Shown piece by piece: positions 53,768 through 61,865 of a stretch of 64,000 nucleotides of DNA. How positions within the stretch are numbered: the stretch's first letter is position 1; the number at the start of each line of letters is the position of its first letter. Where the stretch lies: positions 1,054,001 through 1,118,000 of the forward strand of contig NZ_CP040428.1 of the NCBI RefSeq assembly GCF_005671395.1, written 5' to 3'. The DNA is from Jejubacter calystegiae. GTDB lineage: Bacteria; Pseudomonadota; Gammaproteobacteria; Enterobacterales; Enterobacteriaceae. Under the pieces are notes generated by a model. It did not search any database. It was not told the DNA's origin and was given only the letters and a program-made list of their open reading frames with translations. Position numbers and translations under genes: made by a program.

Positions 53768-56047
53768 CTAGCGAAAATGGCCGCTAAAGCTGAGCGTGCC
53801 GCCCCAGACGGTATCGCTCAGCGCCGAACGCCCCACCGAGGGCATCAAGGCAATCTGCATATCCTGGTTCAGATTCCAGACCAGCCCGGAGCTTATCTCA
53901 CCACGGGTATGGGAAATATCGGCATCTTTGCGGTACGAACCCATCCAGGGAATATCCGCCGACAGTGACGGCTCGTCTTTATCCAGATCCTGTTCCACTT
54001 CTGCACGACTGACCCACGCCACCTCTTCACTCAACGGGATACTGTAATGCCCCCCCAGGTAAGCAGAGGTGGTTCGATAATTCACCTCGTCATAATCCAC
54101 AGGGAAGACCACCCCTTTTTCGGTATAACCGGTTTGCCGCAAGTCGCTGTAACGCAACCCGGCATACCATCCGGCCTGATGCTGATGCCATACCTGCAAA
54201 TTTTGCCCGCCTTCCAGCGAAGCGCTCCAGCCCTTAATGTCACTGTCGCCTCTTCCCGATTCAGTGTGATCCCTGTACGGGCGGCGGATACTGACATCAA
54301 AACGATTTCCTGCCAGCGCGCCACGCAAATACCATTCCCCTTCGCCCCCGTTCAGGGGTGCATGCCATACGCCATAAAGCCCTAATCCGATGTTGTTGTT
54401 GTCTTTGCGATAGCTCTCTGGCAGAGAGCTATCGAGAGAATGTTCCAGACTGCCACCAATCGCAAAATTGTCAGTAACCCCGTATCCCATCCGGATACCC
54501 GCCGGTGCATCCCGGTTTCCCCCTTCGCCCATCATCCCGGCGTAAATGGAATAACAAAGATCCCCCTGTCCGCGCCACTGGCACCCTTCCTGTAACCTCC
54601 CCAGCCCCCAACGCTGCATCTCCATCACCGAAAAAGTGTCCCCGCCCAGTTGCGCGACGGTCTCAAGGGTGTTGGTCGCATCCACCATAATGACCTGAGG
54701 TATTGGTGTCGGCGACGGGGTTGGGGTCGGTGGTGAAGGATTCGGCGCGGGCGTGGGCGTCGGTGAAGGTTCGGGATCGGGTGAAGGCGTCGGCCGATCC
54801 GGGTCATCCGGCGGCGTGGGATTGTCCGGCGGTGGATTTGGATTATCCGGCTCACCGGGAGCGTCAGGCTCGTCCGGCGTGGGCACATCCGGTGTCGGCA
54901 GAGGAGCAGGTTGCGGGGCGGGATCATCCGTTGGAAGTCTGGAATCATCGACAATCTTCCAGACAACAGCGTGAGTATTACCGGTTTCAGTAACCGACTG
55001 TCCGGCAGCAACAGTTCCATCGGCAGAGACTGCATAGGCAACTGAGCTGCCCCAGTTGCCGCTGGTCAAAGTGCCAAGATCGACCTTTGTGGCATAGCCC
55101 TCCCCTGACCACCAAGTCGCGCGGGAAACGTTATCATCACTGTCCGCCTGACCGACAGCCACGCTACCGTCGTCAGATAGAGCATAAGCCACCGAATTTC
55201 CGCTGTTATCGGCCCGCAGCGTACCGAGATCGGTTTTGGTGCTCCAGTTAGTACCGGACCAGACCGCCGCGTGGAGCGTGTTGCTGGTATCCGTTTCGGC
55301 CTCACCGGCCGCCACGCTGCCATCACCAGACAACGCGCGCGCCATGGAATGCCCGCTATTGTCTGCTCGCAGCGTGCCCAGGTCGCCCTGCGTGGCCAGA
55401 CCATCGCCGGACCATATCGCCGCCCGCTGTTCTGCGCTATCCGTTGCCGAGACCCCGGCAACTACACGCCCCTCGCCGGAAACGGCCATGGCCTGGGAAA
55501 CACCGCCATTATCGCTACGCAGCGTTCCCAGATCCTGCTTTGCGCCATAATCCGCACCAGACCACACGGCCGCATGAGTGGGACCGGCATCACTGTCCCC
55601 GGCCCCGACGATCGTGGTGCCGTCCGCCGAGATAGCGTTAGCCACCGAGTTACCGTAAATATCCGATCGCAGGGAGCCCAAATCTATCTGCTCTTCTCCT
55701 TGCCAGACCATCGCCCGATTACCCAGCGTATCGATATTGGCGAAACCAACGATAGTGCTTTTATCATCAGAGATACCGAACGCACTGGAATAATCACTAT
55801 TCATCAACTGTTCAGCGCCGTAATCATCTCCGGCCCAGTAAGCCGCCGACTCGCTGTTGTTATTTACACCGCCGATGTATCCCACCAGCACCGAGCCATC
55901 TGCCGAGATGCCATTCGCCTGAGTCCAGGCAGTATCATCGGGGGCGGGATCCATTTTACTCACGGCCACCGTGGCCGCCTGGCTGCCGGAAACCCCCAGA
56001 AAAACCGACAGGCAAATCAGACTTTTTTTCCTGGAAAGTTGAAACAT
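53768..56047 (-). CDS. HAF-repeat autotransporter (type Va secreted surface protein)
   Basis: 759 residues. A signal peptide (MFQLSRKKSLICLSVFLGVS, GSQA) is followed by seven HAF-type repeats of about 50 residues (45-363), each with S-x-D/E-G-S-V-x-x-G, H-A-A-V-W-S-G and DLGTLRADNSG elements; a Pro/Asp-rich linker (371-451); and an autotransporter barrel (about 490-759) ending FSGHFR. The repeats should be the surface passenger. It stops 4 bp after the Hyi gene on the other strand. Function unknown; adhesion or matrix roles are guesses. Confidence 0.85.
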   Translation of the reverse strand: MFQLSRKKSLICLSVFLGVSGSQAATVAVSKMDPAPDDTAWTQANGISADGSVLVGYIGGVNNNSESAAYWAGDDYGAEQLMNSDYSSAFGISDDKSTIVGFANIDTLGNRAMVWQGEEQIDLGSLRSDIYGNSVANAISADGTTIVGAGDSDAGPTHAAVWSGADYGAKQDLGTLRSDNGGVSQAMAVSGEGRVVAGVSATDSAEQRAAIWSGDGLATQGDLGTLRADNSGHSMARALSGDGSVAAGEAETDTSNTLHAAVWSGTNWSTKTDLGTLRADNSGNSVAYALSDDGSVAVGQADSDDNVSRATWWSGEGYATKVDLGTLTSGNWGSSVAYAVSADGTVAAGQSVTETGNTHAVVWKIVDDSRLPTDDPAPQPAPLPTPDVPTPDEPDAPGEPDNPNPPPDNPTPPDDPDRPTPSPDPEPSPTPTPAPNPSPPTPTPSPTPIPQVIMVDATNTLETVAQLGGDTFSVMEMQRWGLGRLQEGCQWRGQGDLCYSIYAGMMGEGGNRDAPAGIRMGYGVTDNFAIGGSLEHSLDSSLPESYRKDNNNIGLGLYGVWHAPLNGGEGEWYLRGALAGNRFDVSIRRPYRDHTESGRGDSDIKGWSASLEGGQNLQVWHQHQAGWYAGLRYSDLRQTGYTEKGVVFPVDYDEVNYRTTSAYLGGHYSIPLSEEVAWVSRAEVEQDLDKDEPSLSADIPWMGSYRKDADISHTRGEISSGLVWNLNQDMQIALMPSVGRSALSDTVWGGTLSFSGHFR
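54695..54937 (-). repeat. Coding low-complexity Pro-rich linker
   Basis: 81 codons (residues 371-451 of the autotransporter) rich in Pro with Asp, Thr and Ser, in PTPSP and PDNP-like patterns. The DNA is correspondingly repetitive and may slip. Confidence 0.8.
54959..55915 (-). repeat. Seven tandem HAF protein repeats
   Basis: Repeat starts recognised at residues 47 (ISADGS), 91, 139 (ISADGT), 188 (VSGEGR), 239 (LSGDGS), 289 (LSDDGS) and 339 (VSADGT), spacing 44-51 residues. Copies 4 to 6 are the most alike, with DLGTLRADNSG between them. The first two are more diverged. Confidence 0.8.
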
Positions 56048-56284
56048 GTCACCCCCGGGATAAAAAATGGCGTGTGAAAGTTCAGCGCATCAAAAGCAAC
56101 GCACCAACCCCCAGGGAATAAACATAGACAAGATTATTGCGGCTCGCCGAATCTGGATGGCATCGGATTTTCAGGATGGGAAGAGAAGCATCAGCGATTT
56201 GTCTGGATTTCCAAAGCACAGCGCAACCAGAAGCGACGTTGTCAGCAATCTGAACGCCACAGGCGTGGCGCTCAGAACACAGCG

Positions 56285-56575
56285 CTATTCAGGGCATTTG
56301 ATCTGCTTAATAGCAGCGTCATACTGCTGCTGATTTTTACGCTGCATCGCCTGAGTCGCCTGCTGAATATTCTCTTTATTACCCTCCATCCCCAGCAGGC
56401 GGTTCTGCCATTCGGTATCACTCTGCTCCAGACTGACACCGCACTTCGCCCGCATCTCTTTCACGATCTGCGCACGCTGCTGCTGAAACTGCAACCCGGC
56501 GAAGGGATTGTCCGCCAGGGCACTTATCGGCACGGACAACACGCTACCCAGAAGAAAAAATTTCAGTGATTTCAT
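56285..56575 (-). CDS. Small secreted protein of unknown function
   Basis: 96 residues with a clear Sec signal peptide (MKSLKFFLLGSVLSVPISAL, A). The mature part is Gln-rich and helical (AGLQFQQQRAQIVKEMRAKC; QQATQAMQRKNQQQYDAAIK) with two cysteines that could pair. It lies 237 bp upstream of the autotransporter on the same strand, and that gap shows nothing recognisable. No family was recognised. Confidence 0.7.
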   Translation of the reverse strand: MKSLKFFLLGSVLSVPISALADNPFAGLQFQQQRAQIVKEMRAKCGVSLEQSDTEWQNRLLGMEGNKENIQQATQAMQRKNQQQYDAAIKQIKCPE

Positions 56576-56639
56576 AAACTCATCCTTAATGTTAACGGTC
56601 TTTCTTTATCCGAATGAGTATAGCAGCCTGGAGGAAAGA

Positions 56640-56662
56640 GGACGGGACAGAACGCCCCGTCC
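56640..56662 (-). terminator. Terminator of the OprD-like porin gene
   Basis: On the minus strand GGACGGG, a 9-nt loop, CCCGTCC, then TCTTTCC. It begins 6 bp after the porin stop. Confidence 0.65.
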
Positions 56663-56668
56663 GGGGGA

Positions 56669-57994
56669 TCAGAAGTCGTACTGAAGCGTCAGGCGATTCT
56701 GCCAGAAGTCTTTCTCATACAGCGGTGAAGTCTGAACGCCGACGAAGTCGCTCAGGCTCAGGCCTTTCAGCGCGCCCTGGAAGTTCCAGATGAAGTAGAG
56801 CAGATATTCAGATTGACGCAGGCTACCGGAATCCACCGACGGCGTGAGATCCATCCATGAATAGCGCGCCCCCATGGTCAGGCTTTCGCTGGCCTGCCAG
56901 TTCAGGTTGGTGGCCCAGGCGTTGCCGCTGCCCAGATCCTGAGTGCTGGTGAAATACGGCTGCGCGAAATAAGGGCCAGAGGCGGTATTGTGTGCGTAAG
57001 GGGTCACCAGCGATCCGTAACCATAGCTGTTGCCGCTGGCGGCGATATGGTCATACCCCATGGCCCAGGAGAGGTTCGGAGTCAGCGTCAGCGCCAGTTG
57101 GGCGCCAAAGGAACGGTTATCCACCTCGCCCACCAGCGCCTTACCTTCACTGGTGCCGCGAATAAACTGCAAGCCGAAGTCCGGGCTCAGCGGCGCCTGC
57201 TGCCACTGAATATGGCCTTCGGTATAGAAGATGTTAGAGAAGTCGTCATAGCTTTCATACCACATCTGGCCGGTCAGCTTTTTGTCGTCCCACATCAGGT
57301 GATGTCCGGCACCGATAGCCCACATGCCGTCGGTCTTCTCGTCCACTTCGGTGTAGGCGGTGGTGCGCTTAACCTGATCGCTGCCCCAGCCTTTATAGCG
57401 CCAGATTTTAGTAGCGCGCAGGAAGTCATCGCCGCTGCCGTACTGCATATCTACCGCCTGATAGAGGATAGGGGTGATACGCCAGTCGTAGTCGCCGACA
57501 AAAGGCAGATCCAGACGCTGATTACCGCCGGTAATGCGGAAATCGCCGTGACGCCAGGTCAGCCAAGCTTCGCCGATATTGGTCTGGTTATCGCCAATAT
57601 CGCTAATGACGCGCTCTTCGGGCGGGTGATTGATACCGCGCAGGAACAGGCCGCTGACCCCGACGTTAAAACCGTACAGAGGCGCGGTTTCATACTTCAC
57701 AAAACCGCCGTAGCTGATGGTGTCCTGATTAAAACCTTTAGAGAAATAGGCGTTATGGGTGGTGTAGTAAAGCGCCCGGGCGCTGCCGCTAACCTTACCG
57801 CAGCTAAAGGCATCGGCCAGACTGCTGACGTTGCCGTTGCTGTCGAAACAGGCGCTGTCAGACTTAAAGGAGACAGCCGCCTGCGCGCTCAGAGGCAATG
57901 CCAGCGCCAGACAGACCGCAGCCCCGCCAACGAATAATGATGATATCCCTGCGCGCCGTGCGCCGTTTACCCCTGCTTCCCAACATTTGTTCAT
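56669..57994 (-). CDS. OprD-family outer-membrane porin
   Basis: 441 residues from MNKCWEAGVNGARRAGISSL; the signal peptide ends SAQA. AGGG lies 7 nt before this ATG; an upstream ATG 12 codons earlier lacks the signal pattern. The mature protein is a barrel with alternating strands (ISYGGFVKYETAPLYGFNVG; LTLTPNLSWAMGYDHIA) and a terminal Phe in LTLQYDF. OprD-type channels take up amino acids, aromatic acids or sugars. Two LacI/PurR-like palindromes lie in its 386-bp upstream gap. Confidence 0.78.
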   Translation of the reverse strand: MNKCWEAGVNGARRAGISSLFVGGAAVCLALALPLSAQAAVSFKSDSACFDSNGNVSSLADAFSCGKVSGSARALYYTTHNAYFSKGFNQDTISYGGFVKYETAPLYGFNVGVSGLFLRGINHPPEERVISDIGDNQTNIGEAWLTWRHGDFRITGGNQRLDLPFVGDYDWRITPILYQAVDMQYGSGDDFLRATKIWRYKGWGSDQVKRTTAYTEVDEKTDGMWAIGAGHHLMWDDKKLTGQMWYESYDDFSNIFYTEGHIQWQQAPLSPDFGLQFIRGTSEGKALVGEVDNRSFGAQLALTLTPNLSWAMGYDHIAASGNSYGYGSLVTPYAHNTASGPYFAQPYFTSTQDLGSGNAWATNLNWQASESLTMGARYSWMDLTPSVDSGSLRQSEYLLYFIWNFQGALKGLSLSDFVGVQTSPLYEKDFWQNRLTLQYDF

Positions 57995-58185
57995 GTTGAT
58001 ACCCTGATGATGAAAACAAAAAAGAGCCAAAATAAATGGTGCAGCACCTGCCCATCCGCCTGGCTCGTCCCTTTAAACAGGTCGATACCACGCGGAAATA
58101 TGGCCCATACAAGGCCCCGCCCCGGGGTGCCATGCCACACAAGGCTGCGATTATCATCATCTGAAGGGTTGCAATCCAGTGCTGA

Positions 58186-58201
58186 GCGCAAACGTTTGCT
58201 T
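58186..58201. promoter_or_regulatory. PurR/LacI-family operator-like palindrome, site 1
   Basis: GCGCAAACGTTTGCTT matches the PurR box ACGCAAACGTTTGCGT at 14 of 16 positions, with a perfect GCAAACGTTTGC core. Lies 192 bp upstream of the OprD-like gene. Confidence 0.6.
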
Positions 58202-58329
58202 CCTTTCAACGGAGTGATATTCTGGCAAAATGTCAAACCAGAAACAGATCCCCAAAAACCGACGCTGTCATCCAGAATATAAGACTAAAAATTTTTAAAA
58301 AGTAATACATAACCCTCATTTTACGATCT

Positions 58330-58345
58330 ACGAAAACGTTTGCTG
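58330..58345. promoter_or_regulatory. PurR/LacI-family operator-like palindrome, site 2
   Basis: ACGAAAACGTTTGCTG matches the same box at 13 of 16 positions, 144 bp from site 1, near the end of the preceding porin gene. Confidence 0.5.
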
Positions 58346-58380
58346 ACTGCTGTTTTTTCAGACACCCTGCGCGGAAAATC

Positions 58381-59580
58381 TCAGAAGTAATAGCCAATAT
58401 TAACGTTGGTACGGAAATACCACTTGCCGCTGCCCTGAGACTCGGTATTGGTCCAGCCGGTGGCGTTGAGCGCACCGCCCCATGGATTCACGTTCTTCGC
58501 CCAGCTAAAGTCCACCCAGAACATCACCGGCATGGCGAAAACCTGCACCCCCACGGTGTTCATCTGCGAGTCACTCCAGTCGCCTTTATCTTTCCACAAC
58601 ACGCTGTAGTCATTGTAGAAACGCAATTTCGATACCGGCCCCCACTTCACATCCACGTCCCGGGCCAGATTGAGCGACGCGGTGGTCGCCTTTGCCGGGA
58701 TCAGGTAAGCCGGGGTCAGGCCGTTGCCGCCCATCAGTACTGTATCGTCATCCACACCCGTGGGGTTTTTGGGTGAGTACTGGTAGCGAATCAACTGGGA
58801 TGAAAGCTGCCAGGGACCGTTCTGCAAACGCCCATGCAGACCCGCCGCCCAGAAGCTGCCGTCATCGCCGGTATCGCGATTATGCAGGCGCGCCAGCGCC
58901 AGAGATCCTCCCAGCTCGTTGCGCCAGTCGCCAGACTGAAATTCGCGGGCCAGCCGTACATTGACCTGGTCGCGCTTTTCGTTACGCTGCTGATGTTGAG
59001 TGGGATATATGGTGTTTTTCAGACGGCTGTAGTCCCCCACCTCCGGGGCATAGCGCAGATTTTCCGGCTCCATCCACGGGAAATAAGCCACATCTAACGA
59101 CCAGTGATTATCATGGTACTGATATTTAATGCCGCTTGCGGCATTGACGCCAAAACCTAAATAAAACGGAATACCATACGACCAGCCAAACTGGGGATAG
59201 GGTTCAAGCCCAAAAGGCTTTCCGGGAATACCCAGTTGAACGCTATTATTCTGATTAAACCGATAACCCACAAACGCCCGATCGATGGCATATTTTCGAT
59301 TATCCTGAAACCAGAACCCGGCATCGAAAAAATAATTATTATAATAGCCACTGCTGTCTATTCTGAACGTATCAAAGCGTAAGTGAGGGGGATTACGATA
59401 ATGACTTCCCTGCCAGTCTTCATAGCGATAATTGGCACGCAGTGCGCCACCGATATCCAGCCCGGCGTTACCGTCCGCGCTGCGCCATCCAATATGGGGA
59501 AACGGCTTACCCACGGCCATTGCCGGAGCCGCTCCCGCAGTCAATCCGCCCACCAATAGTGATATTATTATTTTCCGCAT
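58381..59580 (-). CDS. Outer-membrane porin-like beta-barrel protein
   Basis: 399 residues from MRKIIISLLVGGLTAGAAPA, signal peptide ending AMA; GGGAG precedes this ATG. Alternating aromatic strands fill the length (FDAGFWFQDNRKYAIDRAFV, GYRF; VQLGIPGKPFGLEPYPQFGW) and the last residue is Phe (NVNIGYYF), all typical of a porin. It may belong with phosphate- or anion-selective type porins, but the exact family was not recognised. Same strand as the OprD-like gene downstream. Confidence 0.72.
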   Translation of the reverse strand: MRKIIISLLVGGLTAGAAPAMAVGKPFPHIGWRSADGNAGLDIGGALRANYRYEDWQGSHYRNPPHLRFDTFRIDSSGYYNNYFFDAGFWFQDNRKYAIDRAFVGYRFNQNNSVQLGIPGKPFGLEPYPQFGWSYGIPFYLGFGVNAASGIKYQYHDNHWSLDVAYFPWMEPENLRYAPEVGDYSRLKNTIYPTQHQQRNEKRDQVNVRLAREFQSGDWRNELGGSLALARLHNRDTGDDGSFWAAGLHGRLQNGPWQLSSQLIRYQYSPKNPTGVDDDTVLMGGNGLTPAYLIPAKATTASLNLARDVDVKWGPVSKLRFYNDYSVLWKDKGDWSDSQMNTVGVQVFAMPVMFWVDFSWAKNVNPWGGALNATGWTNTESQGSGKWYFRTNVNIGYYF

Positions 59581-59927
59581 AGCCCACTCCCTTACATTAA
59601 ATAAGCAATAGCCCACCACCACAGATTATTTATCTGCGTTATTGACAGGTCGCCTGGTTTCACCGGCGAAACAAAACATTATAAATAGCAGTGGTTATTA
59701 TTTTATAGTTTCAAATATGATACCCGATATATTATTTGATACCGGGAAAATCTCATGGGGCGATATGGGAGTCAAGGTTCAAACTTTGAGCTATAACGCA
59801 ATACTATTAATACTGTGGTCTGGTGTCAGAATTTGCGAATAATATCCAAAAATATTCTCAAATATGAAACTTATTTCGTGATATCAGCCGACAGCGATGG
59901 TCGGCTGACAAGAAGTGAACCTGATTG
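59581..59927. other. AT-rich intergenic region upstream of the second porin
   Basis: 347 bp. It contains the porin promoter region and the 3' end of the GltB-domain gene. An open frame at 59642-59842 (plus) has no recognisable features and was not called. Nothing else supportable is seen apart from the hairpin at 59884. Confidence 0.4.
59884..59908 (-). terminator. Hairpin after the GltB-domain gene
   Basis: TCAGCCGAC, a 7-nt loop, GTCGGCTGA: a perfect 9-bp stem 20 bp beyond the stop. No T run follows, so it may be a weak or Rho-assisted end. Confidence 0.55.
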
Positions 59928-61544
59928 TCAGGCAGCCATTGCCTGTTCGAAAGAGTCCGGCGAGGCCATCCGCCACATGCGAGCGTAAAACTCGCTGGCG
60001 ATCTCTGGCTCCAGCAGAGCGCCGGGCTCCAGATAGAAATAGATATCCGAGTAAGCCTTAATTTCGGTAGGCGCAATGCGGCGCAACATATGGTGTGAAG
60101 TCAGGTCCTCAGGGCGGCTGACCCCTGCCGCCGCCAGCATCTCCGCCAGCGCTTTAATAGTGTTGTGATGGAAGTTGTAAACCCGCTCGGCTTTATCCGG
60201 CACCACCAGCGCCTTCTGGCGTTGGGGATCCTGAGTCGCGACACCAACCGGACAACGATTGGTGTGGCAACTCTGGGACTGAATACAACCCACCGCAAAC
60301 ATAAATCCGCGGGCCGAGTTCACCCAGTCGGCTCCCAGTACCATCATGCAGGCGATATCGAAGGCGCTGATAATCTTACCGCTGGCGCCAATGCGGATTT
60401 TGTCGCGCAGCCCGCAGCCCACCAGGACGTTATGCACAAACAGCAGGCCTTCGCGCAGCGGCATCCCCATATAGTTGGAAAGCTCCAGCGGCGCGGCGCC
60501 GGTGCCGCCTTCTTTGCCGTCCACCACAATAAAGTCCGGCGTAATGCCGGTTTCCAGCATCGCCTTCACGATAGCGACAAATTCCCAAGGGTGGCCGATA
60601 CAGAGTTTAAAGCCCACCGGCTTACCGCCGGAAAGCTCACGCAGTTGGGCGATAAATTCCATCATCTCCAGCGGCGTGCTGAAGGCGCTGTGAGAGGCAG
60701 GCGAGATACAGTCCACCCCTTCCGGCACCCCACGCGCGGCGGCGATTTCGGCATCCACTTTACTGCCTGGCAGAATACCGCCATGGCCCGGTTTCGCCCC
60801 CTGGCTCAACTTGATTTCCACCATCTTCACCTGAGGCATCCGCGCCTGGGCGGCGAAACGTTCGGGATCGAAACGACCATCGACGGTACGGCAGCCGAAG
60901 TAGCCGCTGCCAAGCTCCCATACCAGATCGCCGCCATATTCCCGGTGGTAGCGGCTGATACTGCCTTCGCCGGTATCGTGATAGAAATTGCCTTTCGCCG
61001 CGCCGCGATTCAGGGCGCGAATCGCATTGGCCGACAGCGCGCCGAAGCTCATTGCCGAAATATTGAAGATCGACGCCGAATAAGGCTGCTGGCACGCCGG
61101 TCCACCAATCGTCACCCGGAAAGAGGCGGGATCCGCCGCCGGGACCGGATACATGGAATGGCCAATGCACTCATAGCCGGTGACATACACATCCAGCAGC
61201 GTACCGAAGGGTTTGTCGCCCATCTCGTTTTTAGCCCGGCGATAGACCAGCGAGCGCTGGGCCCGGGAAAATGGCACCTGCTCCTGATCCTCTTCCAGCA
61301 GGTACTGGCGCACCTCGGGGCGGATAAATTCAAAGAAGAAACGCAACCGTCCAATCACCGGATAGTTACGGCAGATGGCATGGCGGGTCTGGGTCAGATC
61401 CAGCACCCCCAGCGCAGTCAACGCGCCGAACAGCGCCATGGGCACCAGAAACCAGAGCGACTGAGGGATCATCGCCAGCGAAATCAGGGTCAGAATGATG
61501 CAGAGTACAAAACAGGTATAGCGGCTGAACAGGAACGTTTTCAT
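59928..61544 (-). CDS. FMN-binding glutamate-synthase-family protein, membrane anchored
   Basis: 538 residues. Two hydrophobic segments at the N-terminus (about 9-50) are followed by the central FMN domain of glutamate synthase (GAKPGHGGILPGSKVDAEIA; VDGKEGGTGAAPLELSNYMG; ARGFMFAVGCIQSQSCHTNR, CPVGVAT). The Cys pattern CIQSQSCHTNRC matches the 3Fe-4S site of GltB. The amidotransferase and GXGXG domains are absent, so it is not a complete GltB. Such stand-alone proteins are common and of unknown role. It diverges from the acyl-CoA synthetase gene. Confidence 0.85.
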   Translation of the reverse strand: MKTFLFSRYTCFVLCIILTLISLAMIPQSLWFLVPMALFGALTALGVLDLTQTRHAICRNYPVIGRLRFFFEFIRPEVRQYLLEEDQEQVPFSRAQRSLVYRRAKNEMGDKPFGTLLDVYVTGYECIGHSMYPVPAADPASFRVTIGGPACQQPYSASIFNISAMSFGALSANAIRALNRGAAKGNFYHDTGEGSISRYHREYGGDLVWELGSGYFGCRTVDGRFDPERFAAQARMPQVKMVEIKLSQGAKPGHGGILPGSKVDAEIAAARGVPEGVDCISPASHSAFSTPLEMMEFIAQLRELSGGKPVGFKLCIGHPWEFVAIVKAMLETGITPDFIVVDGKEGGTGAAPLELSNYMGMPLREGLLFVHNVLVGCGLRDKIRIGASGKIISAFDIACMMVLGADWVNSARGFMFAVGCIQSQSCHTNRCPVGVATQDPQRQKALVVPDKAERVYNFHHNTIKALAEMLAAAGVSRPEDLTSHHMLRRIAPTEIKAYSDIYFYLEPGALLEPEIASEFYARMWRMASPDSFEQAMAA

Positions 61545-61865
61545 GGTATCTCCTGATATAACTTTCTGTCCTTATTTCTTTTTTATAGAAGGCCGTCCTG
61601 GCCTGTCGGGCCGTAGAAGCAGATGGAATGTTATTAAATTGTTAACTTAAGGTTGTTGCGGAAAGTGTGCAATACCCACATCCAACGGCGGTTTTCTGTA
61701 ATCAGATATGTAGCGGAAAAACTATGATCCGGCTCTCCTGGCGTTGTGCAAAGTTACAACAATGATGATTTATTGTGTGTTTTTTGTTGTGAACAGCCAC
61801 CCAATATCCTCCCTCCCCGCTCTCTAGACTGCTGGCAATGTATTTGGCATTGCCAGGAGAGAGAG
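61545..61865. promoter_or_regulatory. Divergent region between the GltB-domain gene and acyl-CoA synthetase
   Basis: 321 bp without a gene. It holds both promoters. A small inverted repeat, GTTGT-N8-ACAAC, lies at 61743-61760, and TATGAT at 61723-61728 could be a -10 element for the synthetase; neither is strong. Confidence 0.4.

Larger units (their letters stand above)
57995..58380 (-). promoter_or_regulatory. Upstream region of the OprD-like porin
   Basis: 386 bp without a convincing gene. It contains two related palindromes around AAACGTTT at 58186 and 58330 (listed separately) and the end of the next porin transcript. No clear terminator for the upstream porin was seen. Confidence 0.5.

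Noticed and set aside
56067-56333. 88-residue plus-strand open frame before the autotransporter
   Set aside because: Overlaps the end of the small secreted protein gene and shows no family pattern.
59642-59842. 66-residue open frame in an AT-rich gap
   Set aside because: No ribosome site, no recognisable features, and it lies in the likely porin promoter region.
60165-61556. 463-residue open frame opposite the GltB-domain gene
   Set aside because: Antisense shadow; the sense frame carries the FMN and iron-sulphur motifs.
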